A stretch of DNA of 16,224 nucleotides from positions 1 to 16,224 of the forward strand of contig AUXH01000442.1 of the NCBI GenBank assembly GCA_000482145.1, written 5' to 3'. How positions within the stretch are numbered: position 1 is the stretch's first letter; the number at the start of each line of letters is the position of its first letter. This document shows positions 7,354 through 16,200 of this stretch, one piece after another. Source of the stretch: Strigomonas culicis (Eukaryota > Euglenozoa > Kinetoplastea > Trypanosomatida > Trypanosomatidae). The position numbers were made by a program, and so were the translations under genes. Below the pieces are notes generated by a model that had not been told where the DNA came from, made no database searches, and saw nothing but the letters and a program-made list of their open reading frames with translations.

Positions 7354-8939
7354 CTATTCTTTTGATTTTTTCAGCTGCTTCATGTCTGCAAGCAACTCCT
7401 TCATGCGGCTAAAGAGCGGCGACTTGTACTTGCGCGTGGCATCCGCGGCGAGCTCCTGTAGCGGCTGCCGCTTCGCCTCCACTGTCGCGTAGGCCTCCAG
7501 GCACTCGTCCATCGCGCCCGCGTAGGGCACCGGCGTCGCCGCGTCCGCACTCTCCTCCGTCGCCGCCGTCGCTGGGGTCGGCTTCGGCTCCGCGTCATCC
7601 GCCGGCGGCGCCTCCTGCTGCAGCCGCGCGTAGGCGGCCTCGCCGCTGACGATTTGCGCCTGCAGCTGTCGCATCGCGGCGATCGCCTCGGCGCGCTCCA
7701 CCTCGCTCGCGTCGATCTGCTGCGTCAGCTCCGCCACGAGGGCGGCGGCCGCCTCGTCCTTGCGCGCCTTCACGCGCTGCACCCGCAGTTTCATCTGCCG
7801 GTCCATCAGCTTCTGCATCGCGTCGATCTGGTTCTTGAAGCGGTCCAGCGTGCTGCGCAGTGCCTTCGCCTGCGCGTAGGCAGCGCCGAACTGCCCCTCC
7901 TCCTCCGCCGCGGCGGGGGCGGTGGCGTCCGCCAGCGGCTCGTTGCCGTGCGCGTAGACGGTGAGACCCGCCGGCACGTAGCCCCACTCGAGCTGCTCGA
8001 GCGGCACCGCCTCGGGCGCCACGGCGGCCGCCTGCTGCTGCTGCTGCTGCCGCTGGCGCAGCAGCGCCGGCAGCACCTCCTCCTTGTCGCGGTCGCCGCG
8101 CTGCACATCTGCGCGGTGAAGGTCTCTTCGGACTGCCGCAGCTCGTTCGCCATCGTGACGGCGGACAGCCATTTGCGCGCGTCGGCGGCGGCGGCCTCGG
8201 CCGCCTCGGCGCCGGCGCTGCCGTCCATCTCCTTGTACATCTCGAGCGTGTTCAGCGCAAAGAGCTGCTTCGTGGGGTAGTAGTTCGTGTAGATGACGTA
8301 CTGGTACGTGAGGTGCGGGATGGACGGGCGGAACGGCGCCACGTAGAGCGGCCCCTCGTCGTACAGCACCTCCAACAGGTTGTGGTTCTCCATCACGGTC
8401 GTCAGCACGAGCTTGCCGTCCGCCTTCTTGCCGTCCTGCGCGCTGTCCGTCGTCGGCGGCGGCGCCGGGCTCTTCTTACGCAGCAGCTTGATGGTCTCGA
8501 AGTACTTTGCCCAGACCTCCTCCGTGATGAAGGGTGGGTCGACAAAAATGTAGTCAAAGCTGTCCATGAATTGCATGGGCAGCTGCTGCGGGTGATTGTA
8601 GTCGTAGAAGATGATGTTTTTGTTCTTCGACGCATCGCCCGACCACTGCTCATCGTAGTCGAACAGAAAGCTGTTCTCGCAGAGCGTGTGGAAGGCTGCC
8701 CTCTCCATCTGGACTTTCTGCGTGCCGTCGGCCGCGTTCGTGCCGCCGTCCTCGCCGTCGTAGTAGCGCAGGAGTGCGAAGTAGAGCGACGGGGTCGAGA
8801 GAAAAGCGCAGCGCGTCACCGCCGCGGTGCCCTGGCACAGCAGCTCCTCCACCAGCTTCTGGATCGTGTAGGCGGAGTACCAGTACTGGTTCAGACCGGC
8901 GTCCTCCTTTGCGAGATCAAACGTCGCGGCAGCGGCCAT
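7354..8939 (-). CDS. EFM5: eEF1A lysine methyltransferase (EEF1AKMT1/Efm5 family) with coiled-coil extension, frame broken
   Basis: From ATG 8939, residues 1-~240 carry the family signatures: QYWYSAYTIQKLVEEL (18-33), CAFLSTPSLYFAL (44-56), FYDYNHP (111-117), catalytic-type DPPF (134-137, bases 8529-8540), EEVWAKYF, and PFRPSIPHLTYQYVIYTNYY (202-221). Human EEF1AKMT1 and yeast Efm5 methylate Lys79 of the elongation factor eEF1A in the cytoplasm; older databases call the family N6-adenine DNA methyltransferase (N6AMT2). After about residue 278 the sensible sequence continues in the -1 frame to TAG 7354-7356: a Gln6 run, an LEQLEWGYVP segment, then a long Ala/Glu/Gln/Lys coiled coil. The original frame degenerates into Arg/Ser-rich sequence ending near 7806. 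Joined, the protein would be about 527 residues, roughly twice the human or yeast enzyme. Family is confident; the join is inferred. Confidence 0.85.
8085..8115 (-). other. Frame switch (-1) inside the methyltransferase gene
   Basis: Upstream, the frame reading EETFTAQM (Met codon 8106-8108) looks genuine. Downstream, the frame reading GDRDKEEVLPALL looks genuine. The two differ by -1, equal to one missing base or two extra bases in the assembly. Both frames are open across 7806-8172, so no stop codon pins the site. I see no classical slippery heptamer here, which favours an indel. Confidence 0.7.
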
Positions 8940-9024
8940 GGGGATGGGAGAGAGGAGAGGAAAAGAAGAGCGAAGAGGAAAGAAGCTCTATAGGGGTGTC
9001 TATATGTGTGCCGAGGTGGTTAGA

Positions 9025-9070
9025 CTATGAATAAAAAGGCGAAAAAAAAGAAGAGAGAGAGAGAGAGGAG
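9025..9070 (-). promoter_or_regulatory. Candidate trans-splice acceptor for the methyltransferase gene
   Basis: In gene sense a CT-repeat and T run (about 9070 down to 9041) lead to TTCATAG, with AG at 9025-9026, giving an 85-base 5' untranslated region. A second AG cluster (TATAGAG, near 8987) is nearer the ATG but has a poorer tract. Confidence 0.5.
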
Positions 9071-9528
9071 GGGTAGGAAAAACTTCGTTCAATCATAATC
9101 ATACTAACAAAACAGCAATCAAGAGAAAAAGAACAGAGAGTATACATAAAATGTAGAGGGAAAAAAAATGGTTTTCGAATGCACTACCGTAAACATAGAC
9201 AGAAACAGAAGAAAATTTTTAAAAAAATCTAGTAACGTCTTCTAAAAACAACGAATTATACGTAATCCGAATTCAAGAAAACAAAATGTATATCTGTAAG
9301 CGTATTAGTTCCCTTGTCTGCTTTGAATCTGTATACATAGACATATGAATGTGCTCATTTTATTTTAGTTTTTTCTCTCTTTTTTTACTTTTGTTTGCTT
9401 TTATAAACAGACCGACATCTATATAATCATCAACCACAACAATAACAAAACAAAAATATGCAAAAGAAGAAAAAACTCTCTATTTATGGTGCCTTCGCTT
9501 CCTCAATACGGCCGAGCTATCGTTCTGT

Positions 9529-9557
9529 TGACGGCTACACAACACAAGAAGAAGAAA
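9529..9557. repeat. Dispersed spacer element, copy 2
   Basis: TGACGG, four bases, then the 19-base string (9539-9557) identical to 3459-3477. It lies about 30 bases after the stop codon of the 1079-residue gene, inside the expected 3' untranslated region. Confidence 0.45.
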
Positions 9558-9585
9558 GATATATATAAGAACCATTATCATAAAT

Positions 9586-12500
9586 CTACGGCTCTAGCTC
9601 CTTCAGGCTCTCGACAAAGGTGTTGTAGTAAACTAGAGTGTCCAGCGGCGGCGGCGCGGCGCCGGGCCCTGACGGACGGTACTGCTGCCGCAGCCGCGGG
9701 AACGCCGTCTCGAGCGGCCCCTCCACCTCGCTGAGGTCGCGCAGCGAGGGGCGCGCGTCCTGGCGCGACGCCTGCGTCGCCCCGAGGTGCCGCCACGCGT
9801 AGCGCTCGCCGAAATTGCGCTTGAAGCCGCGGATGACGAGCTGCAGCAGCTGCATGAGCACCTCCTCCGACCGGCGCGCCACCCGGCGGGCCGCGAGCGA
9901 CTCTAGCGTGCGCGTCGGTGAGATGCACGTGGCTGGGCGGCCGTGCTCCTCCTCCTCTTCCTCGTCCCCATCGTGCGGCGACCCGTTCTCCGTCCGGCGG
10001 CGCTTGGGGCTGTCCGCGGCCGTCAGCCGCTCCGCCGGCCGACCCTGCTTCCCGGCGCCGACGGACAGCGTCGGCGGCGACGACGGCGTGCGGCCGCCCC
10101 CGTACACATTCGGTGTCGCGTACAGCCGCTGCGGCGGGCCGCTGGGGGTGTGCCCGGTCGGCGTGCGCATCAAGCCAGCGCCGCCCTCCGCGCCGCTGGG
10201 CCTGGCGCCGCCGCGGCCCTGCTGCTGCTGCTGCACCAGCACAAACTCCACCACCTTCAGCACCGTCTCGAGCGGCAGCACGCCGGTCGCCGCGCTGTCG
10301 TAGCCCTGCAGCCGTCGCCCGATCGCCGCCGCGTGCTGCCGCAGCTGCTGGCTCAGCACGAACTCGGAGGACAGCAGCAGCGCCACCGGCGACGTCGCCA
10401 CGAAGGGCGCGGCGGTCACCTGCCGCTGCGGCGGCGTGGCCCCGCCGCTAAAGTCGAGCGAGCGCGCGGAGCCCTCCTGCGGCGGCGGCGGCGCGTCGGG
10501 CAGCGGCACCGTGGTCGCATGCCGCTGCAGTGGTGCGGGGGAGCGATAGAGGTTTGCCAGCAGGCTCTCGCGCGTGCGGCGCACCTCCTCCTGTGCGAGC
10601 TCCACCAGCGCCCGCACCTCGTCACTCACGCGCTGCGACGGCGTGCCGAGGACGTCCGACGGCGCCTCCGCGGCCGCCACCGGCGGGGACGACGGCTGCC
10701 GCTCGGCGCGCGCCGGCTGCAGCTGGAGGTGGGTCGCCACCGACACGGGGCGCGGCAGGGGGGAGGGCTCGTCCCGGGGCGCGGGGGCGTACGGGTGCAG
10801 CCCGTCCGTGCCGAGGCTCGGCGAGAGCATGGCAAGGCGTGCGTCCGGCGGCGGCGGCACGCACATCGGGGACGGCTCTGGCACTTCCTCCGCCGCGGCG
10901 GGCGGCGGCAGCGGCGCCGCGTCGCTCTCCTCCTCCTGGATAGGGCCCTCCACCTCCACTTCGGCCTCCGCTTGTGGCGGCTCGACAGCGGCGGGGGACG
11001 CGGTGGCGGCCGCGGCGGTGGGCGCGGCGGTCGCCGGCACCAGCAGCCTCGTCTCCTGCATCGACATGGACAGGGCGAAGCTGAGGCCGTTCAGCGGCGC
11101 CACCGCCGCCTCCGCCTCGGCCGCGGGCTGCTGCTGCTGCGGCGGCGGCGGCTGGTGGTGATTGTGGTTGTGCTGCGCGGTGTAATCCAGCACCTCGCGG
11201 ATCGGCGTCGGCGTCGCGCCGCCGACGAGCAGCATGGAGGCCATCGGCCGCCGCGGCTCCTCCTCCTCCCTCGCCGCGGTCTCGCGGGGCGGTGGCGGCG
11301 TCACCGCCGGGGCGGCGGGCGGCTGCGAGTAGATGCTAAACTGCAGCTCGACGGAGCCCTGGGCCCCCGCCGCCACCGGGGCGGCGGGGGCCGTGTCCAG
11401 CAGGATGGAGCCCGTGCGCGGCGGGCTGGCCGTGTGGAGGGCGATGGCGGCGCGCGGCCGCTCGCCCACCTCCGCCTCATCCACGAAGGGCGCCGTCGTC
11501 GCTGTGAGGTCCGCCGGCGTGGTGGCGGAGAGCGTGCTGTTGTTGGTGGTGGTGGTGTTCTGGGTGGTGGTGGGGAGCGGCAGCGTCACGGGGGTCGCGT
11601 CGGGCGCGCCGGCGGTGGCGCTGTCGCTGTAGCTGGCGGGGACGGGGCGCGGCATCGGACTGACCATGCTGCCGTCGAGCAGCGCATCATACGGTGTCGG
11701 TGGCTGCAGCAGCTGCTGCTGCTGGACCCTCGCGCGGTCTTCTTCTTCCACCACCTGACCGGCGCGGAGGCTGCGGAAGGGGTGGGTCTCCGCCGCGTAG
11801 GTGACGCTGTCCGTCGCCGGGGCCGTCGCGGTGGCGGTGGCGGGCGTTGGGACGTGAAGCCTCTCCTCCCCCTCCTCGTGGAGATTCAGCACCATGGACG
11901 TCGTTGCGGGGAGGAGGGGGAGCACGCTGCTGCGGACCGTCGGCGGCAGCACCGGCGTCATGGCCTCCATCTGTGCGTAGCTGTTCTCCGCCTGCGGAAT
12001 GCTCGTCAGCACAAACGCGCGGCGCGGCGGCGGTGTGGGGGAGCCCTTGCTGCTGCCGGTGGGGCCCGCGATGCCCTCCAGGCAGGCGGTTCCGTCCACG
12101 TCCTCCTCCGCCTCCCCCTCGTCTTCCATCGCGTTGACGCTGCTCGGCGCGTCTCCCGCGGCGCCGGCGGGCGGCGGCGAGTGCGAGTGGCTGCTCAGTC
12201 CGTCGCGGCGCGGCTCCGGCGACGGCACGCGCTCCACCCGCCGCGCGGCGGTGGCGGCGTGGGGCCGGCGGTGGCACGGCTCGGCGGGCGGCGGCGCCTC
12301 CTCCTCCTTCTCGAACTGCATGACGGTGTCCTCGTCATGGAAGGGCAGCGATGCGTCGCGCGGGCGGCGCTCGGAGCCGCTGCCCTCCTCCTCCGCGCCC
12401 TGCCAGCCACCGCGGCGGGCCCCCCCGTGCCGGCGGTGGCTGGCGCTGGAGGCGACGCTCCGCGCGGCGGTGCTGTGCGTGAGGCTCCGCAGCTGCACCG

Positions 12501-12825
12501 CGACGCGGCCGCGGCTGTAGCTCACGGACGACGCGGAGCCGCTGCGCACCGGCGGCGGCGGGCGGCGCACGCTCACGCTGGTCGACACGTTACGTGACTT
12601 GCTGCCCGGCGCCGGCTGCCCGGCGTTCGGGTCGCGCGCCGCGAAGAGCAGCGTCGGCGAGGAAACCGCGTTCGCACCGGTCGCGGCCGCATGCGTGGCG
12701 TTCGTGGTGGCGCTGTCGGAGAGGCTGCCAAGTTGGAAGGAATCCAGCTGCATGGCAGCACGTGGACGGACGGAGCCCGACTCGCTGTGGGCCTCCATCA
12801 ACCGGTTGTTGAAAGACGAGCTCAT
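9586..12825 (-). CDS. Large disordered protein with C-terminal helical, possibly EF-hand-like domain
   Basis: A 1079-residue protein I do not recognise. Residues 1-~815 are low-complexity (Ala, Pro, Ser, Thr, Glu, with short Gln, Asn and His runs) and probably unstructured. The last ~260 residues look more constrained: LSSEFVLSQQLRQHAAAIGR leads into GYDSAATGVLPLETVLKVVEF (loop-like D843-T854), then a Gly/Pro-rich insert with many TP and SP sites, an SPKRRRTENGSP patch (~938) like a nuclear-localisation signal with a proline-directed phosphosite, a Glu run, a helix RSEEVLMQLLQLVIRGFKRN, and a final LVYYNTFVESLKELEP. The helix-loop-helix spacing resembles a degenerate EF-hand pair, but loop position 12 is Thr instead of Glu, so calcium binding is doubtful. 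ATG 12825 is the first ATG after the splice-acceptor candidate, and composition changes sharply there. The gene is convincing; its function is unknown. Confidence 0.82.
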   Translation of the reverse strand: MSSSFNNRLMEAHSESGSVRPRAAMQLDSFQLGSLSDSATTNATHAAATGANAVSSPTLLFAARDPNAGQPAPGSKSRNVSTSVSVRRPPPPVRSGSASSVSYSRGRVAVQLRSLTHSTAARSVASSASHRRHGGARRGGWQGAEEEGSGSERRPRDASLPFHDEDTVMQFEKEEEAPPPAEPCHRRPHAATAARRVERVPSPEPRRDGLSSHSHSPPPAGAAGDAPSSVNAMEDEGEAEEDVDGTACLEGIAGPTGSSKGSPTPPPRRAFVLTSIPQAENSYAQMEAMTPVLPPTVRSSVLPLLPATTSMVLNLHEEGEERLHVPTPATATATAPATDSVTYAAETHPFRSLRAGQVVEEEDRARVQQQQLLQPPTPYDALLDGSMVSPMPRPVPASYSDSATAGAPDATPVTLPLPTTTQNTTTTNNSTLSATTPADLTATTAPFVDEAEVGERPRAAIALHTASPPRTGSILLDTAPAAPVAAGAQGSVELQFSIYSQPPAAPAVTPPPPRETAAREEEEPRRPMASMLLVGGATPTPIREVLDYTAQHNHNHHQPPPPQQQQPAAEAEAAVAPLNGLSFALSMSMQETRLLVPATAAPTAAAATASPAAVEPPQAEAEVEVEGPIQEEESDAAPLPPPAAAEEVPEPSPMCVPPPPDARLAMLSPSLGTDGLHPYAPAPRDEPSPLPRPVSVATHLQLQPARAERQPSSPPVAAAEAPSDVLGTPSQRVSDEVRALVELAQEEVRRTRESLLANLYRSPAPLQRHATTVPLPDAPPPPQEGSARSLDFSGGATPPQRQVTAAPFVATSPVALLLSSEFVLSQQLRQHAAAIGRRLQGYDSAATGVLPLETVLKVVEFVLVQQQQQGRGGARPSGAEGGAGLMRTPTGHTPSGPPQRLYATPNVYGGGRTPSSPPTLSVGAGKQGRPAERLTAADSPKRRRTENGSPHDGDEEEEEEHGRPATCISPTRTLESLAARRVARRSEEVLMQLLQLVIRGFKRNFGERYAWRHLGATQASRQDARPSLRDLSEVEGPLETAFPRLRQQYRPSGPGAAPPPLDTLVYYNTFVESLKELEP

Positions 12826-13222
12826 ATGTAAAAAAAAAAAGGAAAGAAAAAGAATCTATACTGTTCTAAAAGAAAAAAAACAAGATTATATACGTGTTAA
12901 GAAAAAAAAGAGACTGTTTAAAACAGAGAGATAACGGAGAAAAAAAAGAAGAGAATGTGGCGAAAGTTGCAGAGAAAAGAGTAAAAAAAAAAGGCAGCTC
13001 GAACTATACATACTTACACTTCCGTTTGCGTACTACACTATACGCACACATGTACATGTTATCATCGGTGAAAGTACAAAAAAGGAAGAACAAAACGAAT
13101 ACTAACATAGTTTGTATTGGAGGAAAATGAGAAAAAAAAAACAGTCAACAAGAAAAAAAAAGTAAATTATACATATGTATCTTACATCGCAAACACTTCC
13201 ATATATAAAGATCCGAGTTCCA
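12826..13222. other. Short intergenic spacer
   Basis: A 397-base AT-rich spacer with many A runs on the plus strand. It must hold the 3' untranslated region of the rightmost gene and the acceptor of the next one. No gene or RNA is seen. Confidence 0.75.
12866..12880 (-). promoter_or_regulatory. Candidate trans-splice acceptor for the 1079-residue gene
   Basis: In gene sense, a TTTTTTTTCTTTTAG tract with AG at 12866-12867 lies 40 bases before ATG 12825. Two further AGs (CAG, TAG) follow within twelve bases and could serve as alternatives. Confidence 0.5.
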
Positions 13223-16200
13223 CTAGTGCGGCGGCGGGTGCTTCCCATAGGGAAACTGGATGCGCCGCCCCTGGATGTGGGCCGCGAAGAGGTCGCCCGA
13301 GCCCCTGTTCTCGCGCGCGCCGCGGCTCATGCTCGTGTTCGCGTGGAGAAAGCCGCCGTACCCGGCGGTGCCGGAGCCGCTCGTCGCGAAGCCCGGTGCG
13401 AGCGTGCTCGTCCCGTTGGGCGACAGCGCGACCGGGCTGGAGTAGGGGCCCGGCAGGAGGTGCCCCGGTGTCGGCACGTAGGCGTCCAGCAGCGGCGGCG
13501 GGGCCGCGGGCGCCATCGGCGTGAGGCCCACCACGAAGTGCTCCTCTACGCGCTCCTCGTTCGGCGGCGGCGGCGACGGCGACGGCGATGGGGCCTGCCG
13601 CCCGTAGTAGTACAAATTGTGCTTCACGCGTGGCTTGTTGCTGTCGCGCGTCGCGAGGAGCTGCCGCAGCTGCCGCCGCGTCCGGCGCCTCTCGGCCGTG
13701 ATCCACTTGATGTAGCTCGTGTACTTCTGGCCTGTCTGCATCGGCAGGCCCGCGGCCGCGGCGGCGCCGGCGGTCACCTCACTCCCGTAGGGCGGCGCGG
13801 CGCCGTCCACGGGCTGCCAGCTGCGGAAGCGCTGGCGTTCCTCCAGGTAGCGGTGCCGGCGCGCCTCGTACGCCTCGCGCGCGGCGGCGCCGCTCAGCGG
13901 CGTCGTTGCGGCGAGGGAGCCGCGCCCACCCGCGGGCGACGCGAAGGCCCGTTGCCGGTCGAAGGGGCTGCGCACGTAGAGGAACTGGGACGGATTGATG
14001 CTGCTATTGTTCTTGTTGACGATCGAGCGCGTGGGCATGTACTCGGGCAGCACCGGCAGCGGGCCGTGTGACGGCGGCGCCGCGCCGTCCAGCGTCTCGC
14101 CCGCGTAGGACACGAGGCACACCTGCGGCTGCCAGCTCGGCGAGCTGCTCTGGAGGTCGCGGAGCAGGGCCCGCGGCGGCTGCCGCAGCCTGCCCGCGTA
14201 GCCCTGCCCCTGCCGCAGCACCGGCGGCCGGGGCATCCGGAGCGGCGGCGCCGTGGACAGTCGCAGCTGCAGCCGCGCGCCGGCGGAGGCCGGTGGAGGG
14301 AAGCTGTTCACGAGCGCGGCGCGGTTCCCCCCGCCGACGTAGCTGACGGGCGCGCCGGTCCGCTTCGTCGGCATGGCAAGCACCACCGGCAGCGGCCCGG
14401 AGCTGGGTGTCGCCGCGGCAGCGCCATCACCGCCGTCGCCGCTGTGGGGCTCTTGTGTGCCGCCGCCCAGGCGCTCCAGTTTGGACTGCAGCTGGATCTG
14501 CCGCAGCAGCTCCGCGTTGTGCGTCACCGCCTTCGCGATGAGCTTCTGGCTCTGCTGCGCGGCGTGGAGCGCCGCTCCGTGGTCGTGCACACTCGCCCCG
14601 ACATGCGCATTCGGGTGGCTATTATTATTATTATGATTACGATCATTATGATTATTATGATTATGATTATAAGTACTGCTATGGTTATCACTGCTGTTAT
14701 TACTATGGTGGCTGATGGAGCGAGCGGCGGCCGCGGCCTCGGATACCGCCACCGCCGCCGCATCCGTCCAGCTGCCACTTGCGAGGTGTGGGGGGTCCGA
14801 GAACGGCACCGGCGTCGCCGGCGGCGGCGAGAGAACGAGCATCCCGGGGCTGGTGAGGTCGTACACCACACTAGCGTCGTTGTAGTAGCTGCGCATCGCC
14901 ACAGTGCTCGCGGCGGAGGTCGCACTCTTATCGCGGTCGCGCAGGTAGCCACTCCGCCGGCCGCTTGTGCGGTCGTTCCGGCGCCGCTGCTTCGGCCGCG
15001 GCCGGTTCTCCGCGGCCTCCTCGTCGTCGTCCGTGCTGCTCGCGTCCACGGCGATGGGGCTGCTAAAGTCGAACTTGTTGATGTTCATCCGCGTCGTCTG
15101 AAAGCCCGGCGCGCGGCGCGGCGCCTCCGCGCCCGCGTCCGCGTGCGGCTTGCCCGCAGCAGCAGCAGCAGGGGGTGGAGCAGAGCCCGCACTCGCCGTG
15201 GGTGGCTGTTCGTGGGACGCCGGCTGCTTCACCACGGAGCGGCTCGGGGACGCTGCCGCGTGACGGGGCGGCGCCGCCGCGTGCGCGTCGCTGCCGCCGC
15301 CCTCTGCCGCGCCGGCTTTCTGCGCGATGCGGCTGGGCGGCAGCGCCCCCTTCCGCAGGGGGCCGAGGCGCGACCCGGCCGCGCCGTCCGACCCGCGGAT
15401 CCAGTTGGGACTCGATGGCGCCGTCCCATTCCCGCCGGCGATGGGCTTACCCTTACGCAACACCACCTTGCCTTCCTTCGGCTTCGTCGCGTCATGCGCA
15501 CTGACCAGCCTTGTACTGTTGTTGTTGCTAGCCGTCGCAGTCGTCGCGCTCGGACGCGGCCCATCCTTTCCTTGGAAGAGGATCTTGTTGCTGGCGCCCG
15601 CCGCGTGCGCGTCGGCCCGAGGGGGGTCCTCCGCGAGGGAGGGCAGCGGCGACGGCGAGCGCCGCAGCGGCGGCAGCCCCGCGGCCGGCCGTCCGTCGCC
15701 CTCCTCCGCTCGCCGCGGCCCACTCGCGTCGCTCGCGGCGCCGTGCACGGAGGCCGGGGACGCGAGCGACGCTCGCGGCGCCGCCGCCGCGCCGCGGAGC
15801 TGGGCGAGCAGCGCGCGCAGCCCCTCGATCTCGTGGTCCCGCTCCTCGATCGCGCCCTCGCACGCCTCCACCTGCTGCGTGAGCGTCGCGATGGCCGCGT
15901 GCTGCTGCTGCCGCTCGAGCTCCAGCGCCCGCACCATCGCCTCCGCCGCGGGCCCCGCCGCGCTCGCGCTGGGGTCCTGCTCTGCCACCGGCGGCGCGGC
16001 GGTGGCGGCAGCGGGTAGCACCGGCGGCGCGGCGGTGGCGGCAGCGGTGGCGGCAGCGGGTAGCACCGCCGCCGCGGCAGCCGCCGTCTCTTCTGTCAGC
16101 GGCGCCGCTGGTGGCGGGGCCGACGCCGCGTGCTGCTGCGAGGCGGAGCGTGACGGCTGCAGTGGCGGCGCGACGGAGGGCGGGGGGGCCGGCAGTGACA

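Larger units (their letters stand above)
8940..9585. other. Intergenic spacer between the 1079-residue gene and the methyltransferase gene
   Basis: AT-rich with A runs and a T/C-rich patch (9357-9392). It includes the methyltransferase acceptor on the left and the 3' untranslated region of the 1079-residue gene on the right, with copy 2 of the dispersed element. Open frames are short and low in complexity; no gene is seen. Confidence 0.75.

Noticed and set aside
9943..12597. An 884-codon plus-strand open frame opposite the 1079-residue gene
   Set aside because: It is Arg/Gly-rich and repetitive, with no sensible domain. The minus-strand frame has a splice acceptor, a sharp composition boundary at its ATG and a structured C-terminus.
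14444..16018. A 524-codon plus-strand open frame opposite the rightmost gene
   Set aside because: It translates the microsatellite as Ile/Met runs and the rest as Arg-rich sequence; best explained as a shadow of the GC-rich minus-strand gene.
16064..16066. Possible start codon of the rightmost gene at GTG 16064-16066
   Set aside because: The frame remains open and coding-like to the window edge, and nuclear kinetoplastid genes start at ATG; this is an internal valine codon.
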